Shown: in pieces, positions 21,566-28,334 of the stretch
Position numbering within the stretch: the stretch's first letter is position 1
Layout: each line of letters begins with the position of its first letter
Source: Oscillospiraceae bacterium
GTDB lineage: Bacteria; Bacillota; Clostridia; Oscillospirales; Acutalibacteraceae
Assembly (NCBI GenBank): GCA_009784445.1
Contig: WRBQ01000023.1
Coordinates: 1 to 33,923 of the forward strand
DNA: 33,923 nt
Direction of reading: 5' to 3'
Translations under genes and position numbers: made by a program
The notes under the pieces: model-generated
The model's input: the letters and a program-made list of their open reading frames with translations, nothing else
Told to the model about the DNA's origin: nothing
Database searches by the model: none

Positions 21566-21743
21566 GACCCCCCCCCACCGTCACGCTTACGCATGCCACC
21601 TCCCCCAAGGGGGAGGCATCAACCGAGTGGGTTGGTTTTAGCAAGATGTTTTTTAAGTCGGCAAATATCTTTTGATACGTCAGCGCAGGGGCTTTGTGCC
21701 TCCCCCTTGGGGGAGGTGGCGCGCATGCGCCGGTGGGGGTCAC
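21566..21743. repeat. MITE-like inverted repeat element, copy 2
   Basis: About 178 bases. The left arm is GACCCCCCCCCACCG, a short palindromic spacer, then the CACCTCCCCC and AAGGGGGAGGC block. The right arm is the reverse complement, ending CGGTGGGGGTC. The arms match copy 1; the interior differs. It lies between the deacetylase-like gene, whose stop codon is inside the right terminus, and the lipoprotein gene. Confidence 0.7.
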
Positions 21744-22228
21744 CCCAGCTGCTCCTCTAGCGTCATCGTCGGCGTGCGCTCAACCCGCGCAACCGAGTGC
21801 CCCGCCGCACGCAGTTCCTGCGTGAGCACGCCGGACTTCTCCATGGGAATCCACGGCAGCTCGCGTTCTTCCAGCAACGGCAGAATATCACGGTCGAAGC
21901 GTTCGCAGGTGTTGTCAACCAGCAGCAACACGGCTCGCCCGGGCAAGGTAGCTTGGCGGCGCAGCGCAGCCACAAGTTCAGGCTCACCCAGCACGATGAA
22001 ATCTTGTTGCAGCAGATAGTCTAGGTCATCCTTCAGCTGGCGCAGCGGCACCGCATTTGGGGAGTCCTCCCCCACCGCGCGGTACACAATCACAGGCATC
22101 GCTTGCGCCCGTGGCGTATACGGCGCACTGACCGTAACACTGCGCGTGCCAATGCTGATGAGCGCCGTCACTAGCAGCAGCGCGCAAATAAGCAAAAACC
22201 GTGTGGCCTTCGTCAGGCGAATAATCAT
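21740..22228 (-). CDS. degenerate polysaccharide-deacetylase-like protein
   Basis: A 162-residue protein with an N-terminal signal anchor (FLLICALLLVTALISIG). Its domain follows the order of NodB-type polysaccharide deacetylases: MPVIVYRAVGED (usually MYHxI), LRQLKDDLDYLLQQDF, and LLLVDNTCERFDRDILPLLE, where the catalytic TFDDGY motif is expected. The Asp pair is not conserved (VDNT) and the downstream half of the domain is missing, so it is probably not an active deacetylase. ATG 22228 is chosen because the G-rich SD is too close to ATG 22234. The TGA stop is formed by the terminus of the adjacent MITE-like repeat, suggesting truncation by its insertion. Confidence 0.6.
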   Translation of the reverse strand: MIIRLTKATRFLLICALLLVTALISIGTRSVTVSAPYTPRAQAMPVIVYRAVGEDSPNAVPLRQLKDDLDYLLQQDFIVLGEPELVAALRRQATLPGRAVLLLVDNTCERFDRDILPLLEERELPWIPMEKSGVLTQELRAAGHSVARVERTPTMTLEEQLG

Positions 22229-22234
22229 ACACAT

Positions 22235-22261
22235 ACCCCCTGCTTTTTTGTATGCAGGGGT
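22235..22261 (-). other. hairpin overlapping the SD of the deacetylase-like gene
   Basis: ACCCCTGC (minus strand) pairs with GCAGGGGGT across an A-rich 10-base loop. The right arm is the likely SD of the gene starting at 22228, so the site could be masked, or the hairpin could act as a weak terminator. Confidence 0.4.
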
Positions 22262-22277
22262 GGGGCTTGGCTATGCG

Positions 22278-22817
22278 TTACGACCAGCCTAGAAAACGAA
22301 AGCTCTGGTCATAATCAACTTGCACCAGACCGCAAAACGGCAATCTCACTGCGGCAAAGCGACGAATCAACTCGCCGTGGGTGACAATGATTATTTTTTC
22401 GTGCGCTGTATATCGGTCAAGGCTATTTTTTATCCGGCTGATTTGCTGCGCAACACTTTCCCAATGATGTTCGCCGTCGCTGGTGTGAATCCCCTTGCGT
22501 AGGTCATATTCTTCAAATGAGTCGTGCAGCTGCTGCTTGGTGTTAAGCACGCCTTTCGTGTCGGGCAACCGCTCGTGAAAGCCAATATCCACGGTAAGCG
22601 GCAACGCCAAATTCCCCGCAATGATTGCGGCGGTTTGCAACGCTCGTGTATATGGCGAAGAGATAACTATTTCTGCACCTGCGAAGCTTTCGCTTTGCGC
22701 AACCACATGCGCCTGCTCCATGCCTGCGGCCGACAGCGGCGCAAGATGATTAAAGCCCGGCTTGGCCTCCACCACGCTGTAATCCGGCTGGGCATGACGC
22801 ACCAGAATAATTTCCAT
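22278..22817 (-). CDS. histidine phosphatase family protein
   Basis: A 179-residue phosphoglycerate-mutase-like phosphatase. The catalytic RHAQ motif is at the N-terminus (MEIILVRHAQPD), followed by SSPYTRALQTAAII (second Arg of the active site), HERLPDTKG, and IIIVTHGELIRRF with the second catalytic His. The substrate is unknown; members act on sugar phosphates, phosphoproteins and others. AGGAGAGAG precedes ATG 22817. It is the third gene of the run PHP phosphatase, GNAT, histidine phosphatase, deacetylase-like protein. Confidence 0.9.
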   Translation of the reverse strand: MEIILVRHAQPDYSVVEAKPGFNHLAPLSAAGMEQAHVVAQSESFAGAEIVISSPYTRALQTAAIIAGNLALPLTVDIGFHERLPDTKGVLNTKQQLHDSFEEYDLRKGIHTSDGEHHWESVAQQISRIKNSLDRYTAHEKIIIVTHGELIRRFAAVRLPFCGLVQVDYDQSFRFLGWS

Positions 22818-22836
22818 GACACTCTCTCCTGTGGGG

Positions 22837-23313
22837 TTATGTTAAACTGCGCCAAAACGTCACGCACTGCCGCTTCACGCCGTCATCCATCGTGCGTTCG
22901 GCTGTTTCGGCAATCGCGTAACCCAATTTTTCGTAGCAGTTAATCGCAGCGGCATTGTCTGTCGTCGTATGGATAGTCATATCCGCACAGCCTTGAGACT
23001 GCGCAAACTTCTCCGCGTATCGCACGGCAAACGCAGCAATGCCCTGCCGTTGATACGCCTCGTGCACCACCAACATCGAAATGGCCGCGCGTTGGCTTTG
23101 CAGTCCGTTGATTTTCAGCCACGCCACAGGCGTTACTTCTTTATGCAAAATAAAATTCACTTCGTCCGGGTCAGCCAGATTCTGCACGAAGATTTCATGC
23201 CATGCTTGCGCAGTTCTTCGCCCAAGATGCAGTGCAGCTTTGTTGCGGTCACTAGTCATCACGGCAATCACAAAATCAATGTGCTCGTTTTGCATCGCAA
23301 CAACATCTAGCAT
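22837..23313 (-). CDS. GNAT-family N-acetyltransferase
   Basis: A 158-residue GNAT acetyltransferase. ISMLVVHEAYQRQGIAAFAV is the motif A region (R/Q-x-x-G-x-A acetyl-CoA binding), followed by TTTDNAAAINCYEKLGYAIA (motif B). The acceptor cannot be deduced. ATG 23313 overlaps the stop of the upstream PHP phosphatase gene (ATGCTAG), indicating translational coupling. Confidence 0.9.
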   Translation of the reverse strand: MLDVVAMQNEHIDFVIAVMTSDRNKAALHLGRRTAQAWHEIFVQNLADPDEVNFILHKEVTPVAWLKINGLQSQRAAISMLVVHEAYQRQGIAAFAVRYAEKFAQSQGCADMTIHTTTDNAAAINCYEKLGYAIAETAERTMDDGVKRQCVTFWRSLT

Positions 23314-24062
23314 ATCCGCTCCCGCGCTTCAAACCGCGCAACCTGCAAGCCAACGCTTTCGGCAAGCTCACGTGCAACGTCCACGCCAGCGTAGAGCGCG
23401 CCTGCGTCGTGAGCATCGCTGCCCAAGGTCACATGCGTGCCGCCGCAAGCCTTGTAGCGCTCAAGCAGTGCTCGGCCGGGCATGGGTTCCGCCACGCCGC
23501 TGCGCAGCGATGAGGTGTTGATCTCAAATACCAAGCCGTTTTGCAATGCGGTGCTGAAGATATCGTCAATCTCATCCGGCTGCCAAACGATGTCGCCAAA
23601 AAAACGGATGGGAAAATCAAAGTGCGCCACGCAGTCATAGCCCTGCACAGCAACCATCTTGCGCATTTCTCGCCAGTAGTGCGCACAGCAACGTTGCAAG
23701 TCCATGCCGCGGTCACGCATCACAGACGGAAACAGCCCGCCCATCCAATAGTGCAGCGCACCCATGATGAAATCATAGGGACGGCCGTGGGCTTCCTCCA
23801 GCTCCTTTTGGTGATCATGCGGTTCAGATATCTCAAGCCCGGCGCGAATGGTCAGCTTGCCATCATACCGTTCACGCAGGCGATATAGCTCGGCAAAATA
23901 AGCGTCGGCGTCATAGTAGCCCAAGCTCAGCGCGTCGAAATCCAAGTGCTCGGTGAAGCAAACTTCGCTCACGCCAAGTTCAATGGCGCGGGCGCACATG
24001 TTCTGCATGGGTTCGCGGCTGTCGTCGGAAAAAATGGTGTGCAGGTGGTAGTCGAGTTTCAT
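23307..24062 (-). CDS. PHP-domain histidinol-phosphatase (HisK type)
   Basis: A 251-residue PHP-superfamily phosphohydrolase of the HisJ/HisK type (EC 3.1.3.15), which dephosphorylates histidinol phosphate; related members hydrolyse other phosphates. Metal-binding motifs are in order: DYHLHTIFSDDSRE (HxH, ~4-17), EVCFTEHLDFD (~42), GLEISEPHDH (~90), DFIMGALHYW (~112), CVAHFDFPIRF (~158), and HVTLGSDAHDAGAL near 217. ATG 24062 has GAGGAG; the frame extends upstream into the repeat at 24088. It heads the run of phosphatase and GNAT genes. No other histidine-synthesis gene is present here. Confidence 0.9.
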   Translation of the reverse strand: MKLDYHLHTIFSDDSREPMQNMCARAIELGVSEVCFTEHLDFDALSLGYYDADAYFAELYRLRERYDGKLTIRAGLEISEPHDHQKELEEAHGRPYDFIMGALHYWMGGLFPSVMRDRGMDLQRCCAHYWREMRKMVAVQGYDCVAHFDFPIRFFGDIVWQPDEIDDIFSTALQNGLVFEINTSSLRSGVAEPMPGRALLERYKACGGTHVTLGSDAHDAGALYAGVDVARELAESVGLQVARFEARERIC

Positions 24063-24087
24063 TTTATCTCCTCTATGATAGCATTCA

Positions 24088-24143
24088 GTAGGGGCGCGCA
24101 TGCGCGTCCGCTTTTTCCACGGACGGCCAATGGCCGCCCCTAC
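24088..24143. repeat. REP-like palindromic repeat
   Basis: A 56-base palindromic unit beginning GTAGGGGCGCGCATGCGC and ending GGCCGCCCCTAC, with inner GTCCG/CGGAC arms and a T-rich loop. It fills the gap between comEA and the PHP gene. Its end motif GTAGGGGCG also occurs at 21454-21477. Confidence 0.75.
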
Positions 24144-24146
24144 AAG

Positions 24147-24692
24147 TCAGATATACAAAAACGGCAGCATGTTCATCAACGTGGCGTTGCCAATGCCGTG
24201 AATCTCCAACAACTGCTCGGGCCGCGTGAACGCACCGTGTTGCGCCCGCCAGTCCAGAATCGCCTGTGCACGCGCTGGGCCAATGCCCGGCAGCGTTTGC
24301 AGGCGTTGCAGATCCGCCGTGTTGAGGTTCACCATCGCACCCTGCTGGATTTGCGGTGCTGGTGGTTGAGTCTGCGGCACAGGCGGCGGTGGAGGCAATG
24401 GCGGCGGCGATGGAATGCGATATACCGTCACGCCGGTGTAGCCAATGATGACTTGTCCCTGTGCATTGGTTTGGTCAGGCTGTGTGGGCGGTGGGGATTC
24501 TGTCTGCGTTGGCATTTGCGGCAACACAAACGGGCTTTCATCCGCCTGCAAATATTGGGTAGTGAGCTGCTCCTGCACTTGCGCAGGCTGCACGCCACCG
24601 CGCGCGGCAATGAAGAACATCACCCCGGCGGCCACGCAAAGCACGGCTGCGCCAAGCAGCAATTCGGGACGGCGGTGTGCAGGTTTCTTCAT
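24147..24692 (-). CDS. comEA: ComEA-like helix-hairpin-helix DNA-binding protein
   Basis: A 181-residue membrane-anchored DNA receptor. It has a basic N-terminus and one membrane helix (LLLGAAVLCVAAGVMFFIAA, ~11-30), then an extracytoplasmic linker with a SLBB-like segment (GQVIIGYTGVTVYRI) and a Pro-rich run. The C-terminal tandem helix-hairpin-helix (VNLNTADLQRLQTLPGIGPA, ILDWRAQHGAFTRPEQLLEI) ends in GIGNATLMNMLPFL. In competent bacteria ComEA binds transforming DNA at the cell surface. The start overlaps the stop of the XRE gene (ATGA), and AGGAGG is present. comEC is not adjacent. Confidence 0.92.
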   Translation of the reverse strand: MKKPAHRRPELLLGAAVLCVAAGVMFFIAARGGVQPAQVQEQLTTQYLQADESPFVLPQMPTQTESPPPTQPDQTNAQGQVIIGYTGVTVYRIPSPPPLPPPPPVPQTQPPAPQIQQGAMVNLNTADLQRLQTLPGIGPARAQAILDWRAQHGAFTRPEQLLEIHGIGNATLMNMLPFLYI

Positions 24693-24940
24693 CGTGCACC
24701 CTCCTGCTCCTTGAGCAAATCGTCGTAGGTCACACCCAGCACATCGCGAATGCCGCGCAGCTGCGTTGCCTTGATGTGTTGCTCGCCGCTTTCAATTTTC
24801 CACAACGCTTCCCGAGTCATGTCAATGCCAATGAGCTGCAATTTTATTGCAAGCTCGGTTGCGCCAACATCGTGTCGCAAGCGCAAATCACGAATATTCG
24901 CGCCGATATTGATATCTTGCTTAATCTTTTGTTGCGGCAT
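24689..24940 (-). CDS. XRE-family regulator upstream of comEA
   Basis: An 83-residue HTH protein (IGANIRDLRLRHDVGATELA, then ALWKIESGEQHIKATQLRGI, VLGVTYDDLL), a single Cro/CI-type domain with no extra sensor. GAGGTGG precedes ATG 24940. An 18-base near-perfect palindrome lies between its putative -10 element and start codon, so it probably represses its own transcript and with it comEA. Confidence 0.85.
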   Translation of the reverse strand: MPQQKIKQDINIGANIRDLRLRHDVGATELAIKLQLIGIDMTREALWKIESGEQHIKATQLRGIRDVLGVTYDDLLKEQEGAR

Positions 24941-24953
24941 AATTCCCCACCTC

Positions 24954-24971
24954 TGTACCCATATTGGTACA
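24954..24971. promoter_or_regulatory. 18-base palindrome, candidate operator of the XRE/comEA transcript
   Basis: TGTACCCATATTGGTACA, symmetrical except for one position pair. It lies downstream of a TATAAT on the minus strand (24988-24993) and upstream of the SD of the XRE gene. No good -35 box is visible. Confidence 0.6.
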
Positions 24972-25032
24972 CTTATTGTATGGGATTATTATACCCTACC
25001 ATGCCCCTCATTTCGTGTCGAACATTTGCAAG

Positions 25033-25060
25033 GCCCCGCTGAGCAAACGCTCAACGGGGC
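25033..25060. terminator. terminator-like hairpin after the anti-sigma gene
   Basis: A 12-base-pair stem with one mismatch (GCCCCGCTGAGC / GCTCAACGGGGC) and a 4-base loop, located between the end of the anti-sigma gene and the divergent XRE/comEA promoter region. No long T-tract follows on either strand. Confidence 0.55.
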
Positions 25061-25075
25061 TGTTTCGCAACATAA

Positions 25076-25834
25076 TTATTCTGCAACCGTAATCATGCTC
25101 ACGGGCATCAGCAACAGCAACATCACGTCGCTGTCCACATTCGCGTGCCAATATTCCGCCATGCTGCGGGCATCACGCGTTGGTTCATCTTCACGCTGAA
25201 CTTCAGTGTAATCTGGGGCGGTGGTTGTAGTTGTCGTTGGCACCCCAATGCCAATGGGCATGGCCTTCAGCACGTTTTCGCTGAAAAATACATCGTCATA
25301 CTCTGCCATCAACTGGTCCAGCAAGTGAATGTTCACGGGCAAGCCCGCCAAAAATTCCAGCAAACCATCCACAGAGTAAATGATTACCTCGCCGTTAAAG
25401 CGCGGCACCACCGGCAAGCTAATGGGGTCGCCCTCAATTGTGTCGCCAATCGGCAAGTAGTTCGCCGCCAGCACATCCACCACCTCGGGCATTTCGTCCA
25501 TGTTGTGCAGCGCAACTTGGTTGTTTTCCACCACCATCATGCGCGCCGCTTGGGGTATGGCCAGTTCCTCGCCGCCGCTGGGAATCGGGTCAATCAGGCC
25601 CATGCGCGGCTCAAGGCCCTGCAATCCGTTGTAGTAGCCGACCGGCTCGGGAGCAATCGTCGGTTGTTGTTCCATAAACATGCGGCTAATGGGCACCACA
25701 GCAAGTGCGACCACAAAGGTGCACACAAAGCTCACCGTTGCGTTGCGAATCATCGTGTTGCGCCGTTTAATCTGCTTGCGTCGCACGTCTGCCTTGGCGT
25801 ATACTGCCTGCATGAAATCATCATGATTCTTCAA
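25076..25834 (-). CDS. putative membrane-bound anti-sigma factor
   Basis: A 252-residue single-pass protein: a basic N-terminal cytoplasmic part (~1-28), a membrane helix (TVSFVCTFVVALAVVPISRM), and an extracytoplasmic domain with a short Thr run (VPTTTTTTAPDY) near residue 203. It ends in a hydrophobic stretch (DVMLLLLMPVSMITVAE). Its gene overlaps the end of the sigma-factor gene by 14 bases. TTG 25834 has GGAGG at 9 bases. Position and topology are those of ECF anti-sigma factors, but the N-terminal part is too short to show a clear ZAS zinc-binding motif. The anti-sigma role is inferred from context. Confidence 0.65.
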   Translation of the reverse strand: MKNHDDFMQAVYAKADVRRKQIKRRNTMIRNATVSFVCTFVVALAVVPISRMFMEQQPTIAPEPVGYYNGLQGLEPRMGLIDPIPSGGEELAIPQAARMMVVENNQVALHNMDEMPEVVDVLAANYLPIGDTIEGDPISLPVVPRFNGEVIIYSVDGLLEFLAGLPVNIHLLDQLMAEYDDVFFSENVLKAMPIGIGVPTTTTTTAPDYTEVQREDEPTRDARSMAEYWHANVDSDVMLLLLMPVSMITVAE

Positions 25835-26384
25835 GATATTCTGCCTCCTTTCCTAGGGCCGTGCGCAGCGTGTTGCGTGCGCGATAGGCCAAGTTGTCAA
25901 TCTGTTTGTTGCTTTTGCGCATGATGCGCGAAATGTCGTCGTAGCTCAATCTTTCCAGATAAAGCAGCCGCAGCACCTCCTGGTAGTCTTCGGACAGCGT
26001 GGCAATTGCCTTGGCAATCACCTGCGCCCGCTCCTGCGCCAGATAGTGTTCTTCCGGCGTGTCTTCGTCGCCCTGCCAGTGGGTAATCTCATCTAGCGAA
26101 ACGGTGGGACGGCGTTGTTCGCGGCGGATGTGGTCAATGGCCTTGTGCCGCGCCACGGAGTAGATGAATGTTTTCAGCGAGCTTTGCCCGCGAAACCTGC
26201 CTTGGTGAATGATGAGTTCCACGAATGTATCCTCAGCCAAGTCCTCTGCCGTTTCATACGACTTGACATAGCTGCGCAGGAAAAAAATCAGCCCCTGCCG
26301 GAACTCATGCATGATTTGGTCAAAAGCGCTTTGGTCGCCCGCGCAATATGCTGCGTAGGCCTCCTCAGCGGTACGTTGCTCCAC
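25821..26384 (-). CDS. ECF-type RNA polymerase sigma factor
   Basis: A 187-residue sigma-70-family factor of the ECF group. Region 2 spans ~15-85 (AYCAGDQSAFDQIMHEFRQG, SYETAEDLAEDTFVELI, TFIYSVARHKAIDHIRRE). Region 4 spans ~125-180 (LSEDYQEVLRLLYLERLSYD, DISRIMRKSNKQIDNLAYRA). The open frame extends to 26474 into the promoter region; GTG 26384 has GGAGG 10 bases upstream and gives a normal-size protein. It is co-transcribed with the putative anti-sigma gene and probably controls envelope or stress genes. No ECF-type promoter motif was identified. Confidence 0.93.
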   Translation of the reverse strand: MEQRTAEEAYAAYCAGDQSAFDQIMHEFRQGLIFFLRSYVKSYETAEDLAEDTFVELIIHQGRFRGQSSLKTFIYSVARHKAIDHIRREQRRPTVSLDEITHWQGDEDTPEEHYLAQERAQVIAKAIATLSEDYQEVLRLLYLERLSYDDISRIMRKSNKQIDNLAYRARNTLRTALGKEAEYLEES

Positions 26385-26439
26385 GATGCATTTTCCTCCT
26401 GCTACTAGTATGTCGCGCTTGGCGCGCAATTTCCTTCTT

Positions 26440-26468
26440 ATTGTACCATATTTTTTTTCTTGGCGCAA
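26440..26468 (-). promoter_or_regulatory. promoter of the sigma/anti-sigma operon
   Basis: Minus strand TTGCGC (26463-26468), 17-base spacer rich in A, TACAAT (26440-26445). It looks like a housekeeping rather than a self-recognised ECF promoter. Confidence 0.55.
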
Positions 26469-26508
26469 GTGCAAGCTGCAAAAAAGCTGGAAAATTGTTT
26501 TTGGGCGA

Positions 26509-26538
26509 CAAAAAACCGAGCGGATTCCTCCGCCCGGT
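26509..26538 (-). terminator. intrinsic terminator of the small coiled-coil gene
   Basis: On the minus strand a 10-base-pair stem (ACCGGGCGGA / TCCGCTCGGT with one wobble) and a GGAA loop are followed by TTTTTTG, just after the 47-residue gene. Confidence 0.85.
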
Positions 26539-26554
26539 GGGGTGTTTTGTTGTG

Positions 26555-26698
26555 TTATTCCTCTTGTTGGTGCTTGCGCCGCTGCAACTCAAGCAAATCT
26601 ACTCTAATTTCTTTCAGGCGAGCTTCCAGAGACTCGAACGATGCATCCAGACGACGCTCCATATCGGAGATGGCCGCTAAAATTTTCTCCTCGCTCAT
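26555..26698 (-). CDS. small coiled-coil protein (47 residues)
   Basis: A short frame: ATG 26698 behind GAGAGGGG, stop TAA at 26555. The sequence is one continuous charged amphipathic helix (ISDMERRLDASFESLEARLK, EIRVDLLELQRRKHQQEE) with heptad-spaced Leu/Ile/Met, as in a two-stranded coiled coil. It has its own promoter and a strong terminator, supporting a real gene. It is located between the divergent sigma-factor and DivIVA-like transcripts. No family recognised; it may be an adaptor or a small regulator. Confidence 0.65.
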   Translation of the reverse strand: MSEEKILAAISDMERRLDASFESLEARLKEIRVDLLELQRRKHQQEE

Positions 26699-26730
26699 TT
26701 TGCTGCCCCTCTCACTAATCTCACTCTTTC

Positions 26731-26759
26731 ATGATAACATATCGCCTCCCAATTGTCCA
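26731..26759 (-). promoter_or_regulatory. promoter of the small coiled-coil gene
   Basis: Minus strand TGGACA (26754-26759), 17-base spacer, TATCAT (26731-26736). Confidence 0.5.
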
Positions 26760-26804
26760 GCACATTGTAAAATTTTAGGCGAGCAAAAAATATAGCGAAA
26801 CCCC

Positions 26805-26833
26805 TTGCAATCCCCCACAACATGTAGTATAAT
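26805..26833 (+). promoter_or_regulatory. promoter of the DivIVA-like/SipW-like operon
   Basis: TTGCAA (26805-26810), 17-base spacer, TATAAT (26828-26833), followed by GGAGGGGG ahead of ATG 26878. Confidence 0.75.
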
Positions 26834-26877
26834 ATATATTGATTACGTATAACCAAGCAGGAGGGGGACTTCATCGC

Positions 26878-27654
26878 ATGAAAGATTATGCACCCAACGA
26901 AAAATATCGCAACATGTTCGGCGTGCAGCGCCAAGGCTATGGCATGGAGCGCGTGGACCTATATCTTGCGCAGCTCGAGGTCGCGTTCAAGAAAATCCGC
27001 GAAGACAACCGCAACCTCAAGCGTGAGCTGGCCGGCCGCGAGGGCGGTGCCGCTTTGCTGCCCAGCGATGATCCCGCTGCCGCACAACAAGCTCAGCAAC
27101 AAGAGCATTACATCGCCCAGCTGCAACAACAACTTGCTGCCGAGCAAGAGCAATCCCGTCGCTTGCACGAGCAACTTGCGCACGCGGCAAATGTGCCCGC
27201 GCCTGCACCTGTGGATTCTTCTGGCGAGCTGCACAGGCAACTGCAAGCAGCACATCAGGAAATCGAATACCTGCGCCACCAGCTGAACCAGCAGGCAAGC
27301 GATAACACTGGTGACTACGAGCAGGACATGCACTGCATTGCCAAAACGTTGATAGACGCTCGCCGCCAAGCAGATGATACTCTGCTTGGTGCCGAACAAG
27401 AAGCCCGCCGCATTGCTGCTGAAATCACCAGCAAAGCCCAGCAAGATGCCGAGGCCGCATTGCAAACGGCACGCCGCCGCTTGGAGGAACTCAACGCCGA
27501 GCGCGACCGCGTGTTCAGCCAGCTGCAAGGCATTTCCCACGCCGTGCGCAATGTGCTGCGCGACAGCCACGAGCCGCACGAGCTTCATCAAGCACGCCCA
27601 ACGCAAGTGGACTACCGCCTGCGCGAACAAAACCTAAGTAGACAAGCGAGGTGA
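26878..27654 (+). CDS. DivIVA-domain coiled-coil protein
   Basis: A 258-residue cytoplasmic protein. The N-terminus MFGVQRQGYGMERVDLYLAQ, then LEVAFKKIRE, matches the DivIVA/GpsB signature (F-x-V-x-x-x-GY-x-x-x-x-VD-x-Y/F-L), which targets curved membranes and organises division or polar complexes. The rest is a long, Gln/Glu/Ala-rich coiled coil (for example HYIAQLQQQLAAEQEQSRRL and AEITSKAQQDAEAALQTARR). ATG 26878 follows a GGAGGGGG tract; the spacing is slightly long. Its last codons overlap the SD/start region of the SipW-like gene. It is first in a three-gene operon with the SipW-like and camelysin-like membrane proteins, suggesting spatial recruitment of that pair. Confidence 0.8.
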   Translation: MKDYAPNEKYRNMFGVQRQGYGMERVDLYLAQLEVAFKKIREDNRNLKRELAGREGGAALLPSDDPAAAQQAQQQEHYIAQLQQQLAAEQEQSRRLHEQLAHAANVPAPAPVDSSGELHRQLQAAHQEIEYLRHQLNQQASDNTGDYEQDMHCIAKTLIDARRQADDTLLGAEQEARRIAAEITSKAQQDAEAALQTARRRLEELNAERDRVFSQLQGISHAVRNVLRDSHEPHELHQARPTQVDYRLREQNLSRQAR

Positions 27655-27659
27655 GTCCA

Positions 27660-28334
27660 TTGCCACTTTCCCCGCAAGGCGAAGCCTTTGTTGAAGAAGT
27701 TGACCACCTGGCCGGCGAAGTGTGGGATGAAAACACCGTAACCCTCGCCATGGCCGTGGTGCCCAACGATAAAAAAGCCCGCAACATCAAACGTCTGGCC
27801 AATGCATTGTTTGGCACTGGTGTGCTCATTTGCCTATTGATGGCCGTAGTGCTGGTGTTGAATACCTTCCCCGGCGGCGTGTTTGGTCTGCGCTTTTTTG
27901 TGGAACCCACCGATGCCATGGCCCCCGTGATTGCACGCGGCGACATGCTGGTGACGCTCAACCGTGCGCCCGAACGCATTGGCCCCGGCGATGTCATTAC
28001 ATACTACGCGCTGCCCGGCCAGCCTGATAGTCGACTGACCCGCATGGTGCACGAACGCACCGGCAGTGGCAACAGAATCTACTTTCGCACTCGCCGCCCC
28101 GAAGCAGGCGCAGAACACGACAGCTTGGAGATTCCCGCTGCGCAAGTGCTTGGTGTGCGTGTGGCGGTCCTACCGCGTGCGGGCTTTGTGCTTTCGTTTT
28201 TGCACACACACGCTTGGGCCATCGCCGTGTTGGCCGCAGCATTGTGCATTGCGGCAGTGCTGCTGCGCAAATGGATTCGCCCGCATGTACGCAAGAAAAA
28301 GGTGATTGTGCATGAAGAACAAGCGCTTTTTTAA
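27660..28334 (+). CDS. SipW-like (S26B) signal peptidase homologue lacking catalytic residues
   Basis: A ~224-residue membrane protein with the layout of ER/SipW-type signal peptidases: membrane helix (FGTGVLICLLMAVVLVLNTF), beta-core, and a C-terminal helix (AWAIAVLAAALCIAAVLL) with a basic tail. Recognisable family segments are PGDVITYYALPG, IYFRTRRPEAG and AQVLGVRVAVLPRAGFVLSF. The nucleophile motif, normally SGSMEP, reads TDAMAP (Ser to Ala). The general-base motif THRVV reads LTRMV (His lost), and TKGDAN reads TRRPEA (Asp lost). It should therefore be proteolytically inactive. TTG 27660 lies ~7 bases after GAGGTG; GTG 27651 would coincide with the SD. It is sandwiched, with overlaps, between the DivIVA-like and camelysin-like genes. 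Confidence 0.75.
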   Translation: MPLSPQGEAFVEEVDHLAGEVWDENTVTLAMAVVPNDKKARNIKRLANALFGTGVLICLLMAVVLVLNTFPGGVFGLRFFVEPTDAMAPVIARGDMLVTLNRAPERIGPGDVITYYALPGQPDSRLTRMVHERTGSGNRIYFRTRRPEAGAEHDSLEIPAAQVLGVRVAVLPRAGFVLSFLHTHAWAIAVLAAALCIAAVLLRKWIRPHVRKKKVIVHEEQALF

